Positions 45,135 through 56,114 of a stretch of 64,000 nucleotides of DNA are shown here, piece by piece; position 1 is the stretch's first letter; every line of letters begins with the position of its first letter. The notes below the pieces were generated by a model that searched no databases, had not been told where the DNA came from, and worked only from the letters and a program-made list of their open reading frames with translations. Position numbers and translations under genes: made by a program. The stretch is from Iris pallida (lineage: Eukaryota; Streptophyta; Magnoliopsida; Asparagales; Iridaceae), in contig JANAVB010006998.1 in NCBI GenBank assembly GCA_029216955.1, positions 186,001-250,000 on the forward strand. Direction: 5' to 3'.

Positions 45135-47873
45135 TGTCACGCCCCATAACCAGAATACTAGAGAGCGGGGGCAGACATAGCCAGCTACGTATAATAAAAT
45201 GGAATCCATCTCACCATACGGTCACGGCTGTCTAGATATGTGAGGATTTATCTACAAGCCATCGGTCTCTTAAGGTCATAAATTATCCTATTGTCTCAAT
45301 CTCAACCAACTAATAATAGTTACAAGATATCAGACCACCAAATATACAATTGTAAGGCGTCCCAAACATTACATATCCAGGTGATCATGAAGCTAGTCGT
45401 ACAAAATATGAGGACTAGCAAGAGTTAAGTCATACATGATCAACCTCGAGTTGCCAATCATGATTACAGCCCGTATGTAGACAGAAGGTAAAGTGCATCG
45501 AGCTAACAAGTGCTCGGCGGCTAAACGTCTCAAAAGAATAATGTACAATTGCAGTGGGAGAACAAAAAGAAAACCCACTCGTTGCCCTGGTTATGCCTGG
45601 CGGTCACCATCGGGCTGGAAAGCAGGTAGATCCTTTGCTGCTGCTCCGGTATCTGGCCATACAAAACCAGCTGGGTCAGACCCCAGAAAGAGCAAGTGCC
45701 ACAAAGGAGGCTTCACTTAGGAACTAAAACCAGTAAATTAGCACAAGAATATAATTACTTAATAAGAGACAGTAATTTAAGAAAAAGTATGACAGGTGAA
45801 TATAAAAGACAATCTTGTACAGAATCAATAAAAGACAGAACATATGGAAAAGCATGACAGGATGATATACGATGAGATAACCATAAGACTATTCAGATAA
45901 CCATGTTACAACCCGTAAACCAAACAAGGACCGGGGTTGTAACCCTTCGTCTGAACGGAACTTGGCTTCTCCCACCATTTATCGGCAAGGTAAATATAAG
46001 AAATCGAGACATGTAACAATCTTGTACAGGATCAAGACAAGACTAGACAGATTGAACCCCATCCAACAATCACGGCCAAGCAATAAGTACGGCTTGATAC
46101 TTTAACTAACTAGGGTTATCACAGGCCTAGTTACTAGCAAGATGCAATGAGAATTCTAAGTCCGATTACCTGTTTGTTACTACCTGAGTGATCCCAGCAA
46201 GAAAAGGAAAAGATAGCAGGATATAGCAGACACACTGTTGTAAGATACATGTGTCCTAAGGTACCACACTCGACGGCGGGCTGGAAGTGCGCTCATCTCG
46301 ACGGATAGCAACAAATCCCATGTATATATATATATAAGGCCGGGACCAAAGGGGCAACAGGTAACTGGAAAATTCTCGATGAACTATTTGATCAATCTAG
46401 TCATTAACCTAGCCAGATTCAGTATGAATTCCTGACCGTGGTACTCAGGGATCATGTCCTAGACATGATGCAAGACACACATGACTCGTAGTTTATACAA
46501 GCACAAACATCCACGGTGTCCAGGCCAATGAATTGATTTGTCAAAAGTGCGCCACGACGGGCCACTATCATGCATTGTCAGGGTACTTGTCAAGAGTGCA
46601 CCACCACGGGTCACTGTCATGTCATGTGTAGCAGGTCAAGTTATCAAGTCAGGAGTGTACCACGGCGGGCCACTATCAAGCATTGTTCAATTATCATTCC
46701 AAACATAATAAATAAATTCGGGATTATCAAGTTTAGGACAAAAGGCGTAAGGATATAAAATGGACGTTTAATAAAATATCAATATACAGGGCTATAGAAG
46801 ATCCAGGGTAAGTAGGATCAGGTCCAGTTGCGCCTAAACATCAGGTTGCGCCTGAGTCAGACTGCGCTCAAGTCAGGCTGCGCTCAAGTCAGGCTACGCT
46901 CAAGTCAGGCTATGCTCAAGTCAGGCTACGCTCAAGTCAGGCTACGCTCAAGTCAGCGTATGCAAGACATATGCCTCCAAAAGGCAGCGTATGGACTCCA
47001 TACGACTCCTCTTCAAGGCAGCGTATGAGGTCCATACGACTTCTTGTCAAGGCAGCGTATGCAAGACATACGCCTCCAAAAGGCAGCGTATGGGTCAGAC
47101 TGCGTTGCGCTAAAGAGCGCACGCAGCTCAGTGGCGCAAGCTAGAAAGCTCGCGCACACTGCTCACTGTCTTCTCCAAATCAGCAAGAACTCCATGGTTT
47201 GAACCCAAGGCTTCAAAAGTCCATAACTTGGTCAAAATAAGTCCAAATCCAACTTTTCAAAGGTCAAAATTGGGTAGAATAAAATTCTCTACAACATGGA
47301 ACCATCAAAACTCGGAAATAACAAGATTAAATAGATCAAAACCCAAGAATTCCGAAAATAAAGTAAACTTAGATCTACAAGAATCTAGCCATGGAAATTA
47401 GAAATGCCAAGTACTAAAGTATTTTAGAATGTAGTAAATAAGAGAATGGAGCAATAAAATCAGAGTTCCTCCATGAAGCAAGTTGCACTTGCCTAGACCT
47501 CTCTCTTCTCTCTCTGGTAGGTGAAGGGAGTAAATGGAAGAAGAAGAAGAGATTAATAAAGAGAGAGAAGAAGAATAGGTAATAAATATGAGTGGTGGTG
47601 GTAGGTAGGGGGTTCATGCTAGCCCAAACCAAGCTAAACCAATCCAAGCCCAACCCGTACCAAGCCAGGCCAAACCGAGCCAACCCAATCCTCCTCCTAT
47701 CCAAATAAAACCAAGCTCCACTAATCAGAATTAATCTATGAATGATAAATGATAATTAAACCACAATGCTAAATATGAAATAAACCATAAATAACTAATC
47801 AAAGAAAATAAAAAATACGGGTCAAAAATACGAACACGTATAAAATACGTATTACGAATTTCGGGGTACTACA
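45135..47873 (-). mobile_element. Solo LTR of related Ty3 family, target duplication TTATA
   Basis: In plus orientation it starts TGTCACGCCCCATAACCAGA and ends TCGGGGTACTACA, with TTATA at 45130-45134 and 47874-47878. It interrupts the 5' LTR of the gag-only element at a point found uninterrupted in the 3' LTR (AAATTATAGATTTT near 52917). Its coding-strand 3' end shares CTGGTTATGGGGCGTGACA with the other LTRs. No internal region remains, so LTR-LTR recombination probably removed the rest. Confidence 0.95.
46820..47110 (-). repeat. Minisatellites inside solo LTR (17-bp and about 39-bp units)
   Basis: CTACGCTCAAGTCAGG units of 17 bp repeat about seven times from 46850. Then units containing AAGGCAGCGTATG with CATACGAC/CATACGCC repeat about every 40 bp to 47095. 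Confidence 0.9.
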
Positions 47874-50636
47874 TTATAGATTTTCTTCTTGACCGGCATA
47901 CCGATGGTATACCGGAGTATACCGACGGCATACCGCCCGGACAGATTTTCCATATTTTAGATATTTTCGATTTCGAATATTTTCGTGAATAGTGTTTCCG
48001 ATATTTTCATGAATAGTGTTTTAGATATTTTGATAAATAGTGTATAGATATTTTCGTGAATAGTGTAGATGCATTCTATTATCCAATGGACAATTGGTTT
48101 TCTTTCAATGGCTAGGATTGATCTAGAATGTGACATGGATCATGATCCAACGGTCATGATTAATTCACCCTCTCTATATATATCCTATGAGTTTCTCTCT
48201 CCTCTCTCTTTTCTTTCCTTCACCATTTCCCCTTCACTCTCTTCTCTCTTCCTCAAGCTTAGGAAGGCTTGGCCTTGAGGCCTAGAGTGTGTTTTTGGAA
48301 CCCCTCTTGGTGGTGGAGTAGAAGATTAGGCTCGGTTGCTAAAACCTAGGCAAGTACATCTTGCTCAAAAGTGACATGACCATACTATAATTTTGTTTTC
48401 CATAGAAATTAAAGTTTTATTGTTCTATAATATGCTCCTCTAAATTGTTAACATCTTTAGTATATAGCACTTTTGGTTTTGATCGATAATATTGCGTAGA
48501 TCTGAGTTTCTATATATGATTTTCGAGTATTTTGAATTTTTGATCAATCAAATGTTTTAATTTGTGAAAACTAATACTTCCATGTTGGTAGAAATTCAAT
48601 TCTATTCAATTTTGACTTTTGAAAGTACGAATTTTGATCTAAAATGAAATTTTTATGGCCGAAACAAGTTTTGAGTTCAAAAATCAACTTTCTGTGACGG
48701 TTCGGAAAATCCGTCGGAAATCCGCGGAAATCGGTCGGAAAATCCGAACTTGCACCACAAAACTTATTGTGACACTTTGGAAAATCCGCCGGAAATCCGC
48801 AATAATCCGCCGGATAATCCGGTTAGGTTGTTTTTGTCTGTTTTTGCCCGTTTCTGTCCGTTTTTGTCCGTTTTTGATATTTTCTCGATTGTAATGGACT
48901 CTTAACATGATTAGATGACCTTGGATAGTTAAAGAATGATTGTGCACTCTATATACATGGTACATGCTTATGTTCACGTATTATTCTATGTCTAGATTAT
49001 AGATGGTGGCCTGTTACGGTGCACTCCAGATTTGCCTAGCTCGATTTAGTGGCTCGTAGTAGCGCACTCATGACTTGATTTTCTTATTGATTTCTAGACC
49101 CGAGATATGAGTACATGTTCTTTCTTGACACCGTAGACATAGCTTGTTGAATGTTTAATCTATTGCATCTTGGCACTGGACAATCGAGTGTGAGTATTGT
49201 TCCGTATATTACGTGATATTAGTACGGGAATGTTCGTAAGTGATAACATATAATTTACTCGTACATAGCACACGTCATCTTGTAAAATTCTTGAGTGTCC
49301 ATGACTTGAGAATTTGACATGAATATGATAAGGTAAATGACTAATAAATTCAAGTAGATCATTGTAGGAGGAAATTTGCACTACCAACCCTGAGCTCCAA
49401 GGGCCCCATGAGGCATGGCTCAACCCTGCTAGGCAAGGGCTCCATGACCTACCAAGTTTGCGCGTATTGATATACGATCGAGTCACATGTCGTACCGGGT
49501 TGTGGCACAGTCAGTTATATGTTTTCTTTTACTAGTATATGATATGGTTGTTTATGTTACAAGTCTAGACACGTTTCATCTGCCAGCAGTCTTGTTGGGC
49601 AATAGATGTACTACTCGTACCCCTGGACATCCGGGTATCTGCAGTCAGGTAGTTGCGAAAATCCTCAACTTGTATATTAGTAATTAGGATTATGATAACC
49701 CTAGCTAGTTAATGATAGAAAGCCGTAGGCAATGATTGGCCGTGCACTTTTGATTGTGTGTTACCTTATATGCTCTTGTGTCGGTGAGTGGCCAGAGGCT
49801 AAGTTCTGCTAGGGAAAAGATCTGTAACCCCGGTCCTTGTTTGGTTTAAGGGCTGTAGCTCCGATTCCTAGTAGTTCCAAAACCCTTTGTTGCTCATCGG
49901 ATTTTTCTGTTCCATAGCTATATTGTTCAGTATTTCCATTCAGTCATTTATATTCTTGAGATACGTGCATTGGTACCGCACTAGTCTCTATTCGTATTTA
50001 TTTACTTCTGTCATTATGTTATTGGGTTGATTGTTGGGTTTTGTCGTTCACCTCGAGCTTCCTTGTGGTACTTGCTATTTGGGGCCTGACCCCACTAGTT
50101 TTGTTTGGCCAGATTTACCGCTGGAGTCCGAGGATTCTCCCTACCTTTCTCTGGATGACCCGCCGCCTGCTTAGATCTGCGGTTGTTCCTCCTCGCGAGT
50201 GGGTTCCCTTTTTGTACCGCTCGTGTTTCATTTTATTTTGGGGGTGTTAGCTAGGGCATGTGTTAGCCCTATTATTTTGAGACTTCTCAGACTTCGATCA
50301 ACATGATATATTATATTAGATCTAGACTGATATAGTGATCATGTATATTGGTACTTTGCTAGTGTAGCATTTTGTATTTACTAGCTTCATGATTATGTAT
50401 GATATAGTATTTTGGGACGCCTCTTTACTTTCATATTTGATATACTCTTGATACTTGTTGTTGTTGGATTGAGATAGGATTTGTTCGACCATAGGAGTCG
50501 TCAGTGGCATGCTAGAGTCTTCCCACTTGTCTTCTAGACAGCTTTTATCGTATATTGGGGTACTGGCGTACTCTAATACACGTAGCTGGCTTTGTTTCGC
50601 CCCTACTTTCCAATATTCTGGTTCTGGGGCGTGACA

Positions 50637-50895
50637 GGGTTTTTTGGTGGCCCATGCAGGTCTATCTTCAGACTTGTGGGGGGATTCATCTTGTTAGAAT
50701 CTCAATCCTATATTTGTCTTCATTTGATCTCCCTTTGCTTATCACATTCTCGTTTTCCTTGAACTGTAAACATGATTGACATATCCTTGTTCTATTCCTG
50801 TCCATTATTAATATCCCGTGTCCTTATCTTTCAGGGACACACCGCCTGCTTCTTCTTTCGAAGGTTCAGTTGCTCCGCCGTCTCAGGCAGCTCAG
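50637..50895 (+). other. Leader after 5' LTR, no canonical primer site
   Basis: GGGTTTTTTGGTGGCCCATG follows the LTR. The expected initiator-Met primer site TGGTATCAGAGC is absent; only TTGGT is shared. A splice-acceptor-like TTATCTTTCAG lies just before 50836. Confidence 0.6.
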
Positions 50896-52332
50896 ATGGA
50901 AGGTCATGATCAGACCCCTCCTCCGCAGAATCAGAATCCCGAACCATCTCAGCATCTGTCGGCAGCTCAGTCTGTTCCTGTTCAGTCAGCTCAGCCAGCT
51001 CCGTCAGTCCCTTCAGTACAGCCAGCCCAGGTAGACCAGCGTACCCTACTCGAGATGATGCGGGGCATGATGGAGGCACAACAATAGCAACATCAGAATC
51101 AGCTTCAGATCCAGCAGCAGGTGGTTCAGTTGTACCAGCAGTTACAGCAGGGCCAGGACCATACCAACAACACCCTCTGCCAGGGCGTTACAGTAGCTTT
51201 GGAGGCGAGTGGACGTCGTGGTCACAACTCAGCATCCGACTTTAGTCGCCTGCGTCCAGCTCAGTTCTTCGGCACCGAAGACGCTGTATCAGCCGATTCT
51301 TGGCTTCAGGACACCGAGGCCATTTTGGAGGCAGCTAGGACTCTAGCAGAGGATCAGGTAGCAGTGGTGAAGCTGCAGTTATCAGACATTGCCTGCGACT
51401 GGTGGGCAGCACAGGAGATGGGTCTTTCTAGGCCTATTAGTTGGGAGACATTTCGGGAGCGCTTCTAGGAGAAGTTCTTCCATACCTCAGCCAAGTTCCA
51501 GCTTCAGCAACAGTTCATCAACCTTCGTCAGCAGACGAGAACCATGGATCAGTATGCGGCAGAGTTCAGTAGGCTCAGTCGATTTGCATCACACATGGTA
51601 GCTTCCGATGGTGATAGAGCTCGGAGGTTCGAGCAGGGCTTGCACTTGGAGCTTCAACAACTTATGGTGGGCCATTTTTACGACACCTTTGATACAGTAC
51701 TAAGAGCAGCCAGATCCTTGGAGATGACCAGTCAGAGGATAGCAGAAAGGATCGGAGGTCAGAAGAGGTCACACTCGACTATGAGGGGCATTACCATTCA
51801 GTCCTCAGCCCCAGTTCCAGCAGTTAGAGCTCCAGATCATCGACCTTCTCGTCAGACAGTATCATCAGCCCCAACAGTGGCATCAGTACAGCAGTCCAGG
51901 CAGTCAGGACAGCCAGGATGTGATTATTGTGGAAAGCCAGGGCACACCAGAGCCCAGTGCAGGAGGGCCAATCATCAGTGTCTCAGGTGTGGTGTGTCTG
52001 ACCATATGATTGGGTCTTGTCCACTATTACGTCCAGAGGGTTCATCAGTTGCCCCAGTGCCATTGGTGATCGAGAGGGCACCAGCAGAGTCAGCTCGATC
52101 CTATGTTCAACGCCCGCTTCCGACGCAGTCCCAGCAGTTTCAGCACCAGCGTCCAGCACAGTATACCCAAGCCCTGCGGGCAGGACCAATCCAGCAGCAG
52201 ACTACACGAGTACCCGTAAAGCGTGGACAGGCTTTCAACATGAGCTTGCAGGAGCTGTTAGCCGAGGGCGGTCAGATTGTAGGTAAGATTTTGAGCATTC
52301 CTTCAATTTATCTTACTCTTGGGTTTTGTTGA
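50896..52332 (+). pseudogene. Ty3/gypsy gag with two in-frame TAG codons
   Basis: This is a particle core protein of the plant Ty3 type. One frame runs from before ATG 50896 (M-E-G-H-D-Q) to 52332. A Gln/Pro-rich N-terminus precedes the retrotransposon gag domain (F-F-G-T-E-D, A-D-S-W-L, C-D-W-W, W-E-T-F-R-E-R-F, then M-D-Q-Y-A-A-E-F). A CCHC knuckle C-D-Y-C-G-K-P-G-H-T-R-A-Q-C and a second C-L-R-C-G-V-S-D-H-M-I-G-S-C follow. TAG codons at 51085-51087 and 51466-51468 are the only interruptions. The tail diverges after G-G-Q-I-V-G at about 52280, where protease should begin, marking the deletion edge. Confidence 0.88.
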
Positions 52333-52812
52333 CGGCCTTGTATTCCACCTACATTTAGAGTACAATGGTCGCCTCGACATATTCGACGAGTGAATATGAG
52401 TTTCTCGTACTAATCATCTGTCTCCGTATCTCGTGATACACGATATCTATCATGTATCCCGACTACGTAGGTACGTCCTGGATTAGAGTCATATCTTCGA
52501 CTAAGTCATTGGTACCGACTTACTTCGAGACTTGATCCTTGTCCACTTTGTGAGTCAGCGTAGGCAAGCGATGACGAATCCCTGCTCAACTGACTCAGGG
52601 GTATATTATTCCATATGCCTCCTTTTCTTGTATTATATATGTATGCATTTATTATTTTCCGCATTTATTTAAATTCTGTATCTCAAATATCACTTGTACA
52701 CGGGATATTTTCTTTCGATGCGTTATGATTTAACATTGTTTTAGCATGTGTATTTTTGCTCGACTGGCTTTAGGAAATTCCGAGGACGGAATTTTTCTAA
52801 GTTGTGGAGAGT
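52333..52812 (+). pseudogene. Integrase C-terminal remnant and polypurine tract
   Basis: H-V-S-R-L-R-R-Y-V-L-D with H-I-F-D after a stop (about 52450-52505) matches the integrase tail seen intact at 3-449. The chromodomain part is mostly lost. GACGGAATTTTTCTAAGTTG and the purine-rich TGTGGAGAG precede the 3' LTR. Confidence 0.75.
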
Positions 52813-55685
52813 TGTGAGACTCGTCTCACAGTATCGGTATTTATATACGGATACGTAATTTGTATTGTATTTCGTATTTTCTCGATTTTCGGAATGCTTT
52901 AAATTTTTTCCTAAATTATAGATTTTTTCTTGACCGGCATACCGATGGTATACCGGAGTATACCGACGGCATACCGTCCGGATAGATTTTCCACAATTTA
53001 GATATTTTCGATTTCGGATATTTTCGTGAATAGTATTTCCGATATTTTCATGAATAGTATTTTGGATATTTTGATGAATAGTGTATAGATATTTTCGTGA
53101 ATAGTGTAGATGCATTCTATTATCCAATGGACAATTGGTTTTCTTTCAATGGCTAGAATTGATCTAGAATGTGACATGGATCACGATCCAACGGTCATGA
53201 TTAATTCACCCTCTCTATATATATCCTATGAGTTTCTCTCTCCTCTCTCTTTTCTTTCCTTCACCATTTCCCCTTCACTCTCTTCTCTCTTCCTCAAGCT
53301 TAGGAAGGCTTGGCCTTGAGGCCTAGAGTGTGGTTTCAGAACCCCTCTTGGTGGTGGAGTAGAAGATTAGGCTCGGTTGCTAAAACCTAGGCAAGTATAT
53401 CTTGCTCAAAAGTGACATGACCATGCTATAATTTTGTTTTCCATAGAAATTAAAGTTTTATTGTTCTATAATATGCTCCTCTAAATTGTTAACATCTTTA
53501 GTATATAGCACTTTTGGTTTTGATCGATAATATTGCGTAGATCTGAGTTTCTAGATATGATTTTTGAGTATTTTGAATTTTTGATCTATCAAATGTTTTA
53601 ATTTGTGAAAACTAATACTTCCATGTTGTTGGAAATTCAATTCTATTCAATTTTGACTTTTGAAAGTCCAAATTTTGATTTAAAACGAAGTTTTTATGGC
53701 CGAAACAAGTTTTGAGTTCAAAAATCAACTTTCTGTGACGGTTCGGAAAATTCGTCGGAAATCCGCGGAAATCCGTCGGAAAATCCAAACTTGCACCACA
53801 AAACTTACTGCGACACTTCGGAAAATCTGCCGGAAATCCGCAATAATCCGCCGGATAATCCGGTTAGGCTGTTTTTGTCTGTTTTTGTCCGTTTCTGTCC
53901 GTTTTTGTTCGTTTTTAATATTACTCGATTGTAATGGACTCTTAACATGATTAGATAACCTTGGATAGTTAAAGAATGATTGTACACTCTATATACATGG
54001 TACATGCTTATGTTCACGTATTGTTCTATGTCCAGATTATAGATGGTGGCCTGTTACGGTGTACTCCAGATTACTATATATGCCTAGCTCGATTTAGTGG
54101 CTCATAGTAGCGCACTCATGACTTGATTTTCTTATTGATTTCTAGACCCGAGATATGAGTACATGTTCTTTCTTGACACCGTGGATATAGCTTGTTGAAT
54201 GTTTAATCTATTGCATCTTGGCACTGGACAATCGAGTGTGAGTATTGTTCCGTGTATCACGTGATGTTAGTACGGGAATGTTCGTAAGTGATAACTTACG
54301 ATTTACTCGTACATAGCACACGTCATCTTAGGAAATTCTTGAGTGTCCACGACTTGAGAATTTGACATGAATATGATAAGGTAAATGACTAGTAAATTCA
54401 AGTAGATCATTGTAGGAGAAAATTCGCACTACCAACCCCGAGCTCCAAGGGCCCCATGAGGCATGGCTCAACCCTGTTAGGCAAGGGCTCCATGACCTAC
54501 CAAGTTTGCGCGTATTGATATATGATCGAGTCACATGTCATGCCGGGTTACGGCACAGTCAGTTATATGTTTTCTTTTACTAGTATATGATATGGTTGTT
54601 TATGTTACAAGTCTAGACACATTTCATCTGCCAGCAGTCTTGTTGGGCAATAGATGTACTACTCGTACCCCTGGACATCCGGGTATCTGCAGTCAGGTAG
54701 TTGCGAAAATCCTCAACTTGCATATTAGTAATTAGGATTGTAATAACCCTAGCTAGTTAATGATAGAAAGCCATAGGCAATGATTGGCCATGCACTTTTG
54801 ATTGTGTGTTACCTTATATGCTCTTGTGTCGGTAAGTGGCCAGAGGCTAAGTTCTGCTAGGGAAAAGATCTGTAACCCCGGTCCTTGTTTGGTTTAAGGG
54901 TTGTAGCTCCGATTCCTAGTAGTTCCTAAACCCTTTGTTGCTCATCGGATTTTTCTGTTCCATAGCTATATTGTTCAGTATTTCCATTCAGTCATTTATA
55001 TTCTTGAGATACGTGCATTGGTACCGCACTAGTCTCGATCCGTATTTATTTACTTCTGTCATTATGTTATTGGGTTGATTGTTGGGTTTTGTCGTTCACC
55101 TTGAGCTTCCTTGTGGTACTTGCTATTTGGGGCCTGACCCCACTGGTTTTGTTTGGCCAGATTTACCACTGGAGCCCGAGGATTCTCCCTACCTTTCTCT
55201 GGATGATCCGCCGCCTGCTTAGATCTGCAGTTGTTCCTCCTCGCGAGTGGGTTCCCTTTTTGTACCGCTCGTGTTTTATTTCATTTTGGTGGTGTTAGCT
55301 AGGGCATGTGTTAGCCCTATTATTTTGAGACTTTCTCAGACTTCGGTCAACATGATGTATTATATTAGATCTAGACTGATATAGTGATCATATATATTGG
55401 TACTTTGCTAGTGTAGCATTTTGTATTCACTAGCTTCATGATCATGTATGATATAGTATTTTGGGACGCCTCTTTACTTTCATATTTGATATACTCTTGA
55501 TACTTGTTGTTGTTGGATTGAGATAGGATTTGTTCGACCATAGGAGTCGTCAGTGGCATGCTAGAGTCTTCCTACTTGTCTTCTAGACAGCTTTTATCGT
55601 ATATTGGGGTACTGGCGTACTCTAATACACGTAGCTGGCTTTGTTTCGCCCCTACTTTCCAGTATTCTGGTTCTGGGGCGTGACA
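52813..55685 (+). repeat. 3' LTR of gag-only Ty3 element
   Basis: This is the uninterrupted partner of the 5' LTR, differing by scattered single bases and short indels. TATA box at 53213-53225; short-repeat zone at 53740-53930. Confidence 0.94.
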
Positions 55686-55926
55686 ATATGAGCCGTACTT
55701 GGAGCCAATTCTAGTCCCTTACAACCTTTAAAGTACATCGGTGAGAGGCCATACCGGAGTACCAGATGTATGATGCAAGGTGGAAAGACCAAAGAAGAAC
55801 TATATCTTAGCAAATGATCATTCTTCAAGGGATCTTCGATGTAGTAGCTGCAGTGGTTTAGGGCACAATAGAAGGAGATGTACAAGCCAACCAAGAGAAT
55901 GCAAAAGCATTGTCCAAACTTTTTAG
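55686..55926 (+). pseudogene. MULE transposase C-terminus with zinc knuckle
   Basis: The reading frame interrupted at 45020 resumes across the target duplication (L-R-S-V-Y-E-P-Y-L-E-P). After a frame change it ends in C-S-S-C-S-G-L-G-H-N-R-R-R-C, the CCHC knuckle typical of MULE C-termini, then TAG at 55924-55926. This proves the Ty3 element sits inside the transposase gene. Confidence 0.88.
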
Positions 55927-56114
55927 AAAGTTTCATTTTATAAGAAAAATAATAATTTTATTGGAACGAAAAGAAGTTGTGGAAAGTTGTAATTTTACAA
56001 CCGTACATAATTTTACAATAAAAAGAAGTTATGAAAATTTCATCGACCTCCCATGCACAATTGTAAATAGTCCGGACGATCAATTCCCCGTAGATTGAGT
56101 CGATCTCACCTTTG

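Larger units (their letters stand above)
45025..50636 (+). repeat. 5' LTR of gag-only Ty3 element, interrupted
   Basis: It is split at 45130 by the solo LTR and resumes at 47879. A TATA box (TCTATATATATCC) lies at 48172-48184, followed by a CT-rich leader. A short-repeat zone at 48700-48880 (AATCCGCCGGAAATCCG, GTCCGTTTTTGTCCG) sits where related LTRs carry minisatellites. Confidence 0.93.
45025..55685 (+). mobile_element. Complete gag-only Ty3/gypsy element, target duplication ATATG
   Basis: LTRs 45025-50636 (including a nested solo LTR) and 52813-55685 start TGTGAGACTCGTCTCACAG and end GGTTCTGGGGCGTGACA. ATATG flanks both sides (45020-45024, 55686-55690). Without the nested LTR and its duplication the 5' LTR is 2,868 bp against 2,873 bp for the 3' LTR. 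The internal part is only 2,176 bp: gag followed by a remnant of the integrase C-terminus, with protease, reverse transcriptase and RNase H missing. It could move only if supplied with enzymes by an autonomous relative. Confidence 0.95.

Noticed and set aside
46820..47110. Possible CRISPR-like array
   Set aside because: Tandem minisatellite in an LTR, with no spacers and a plant context.
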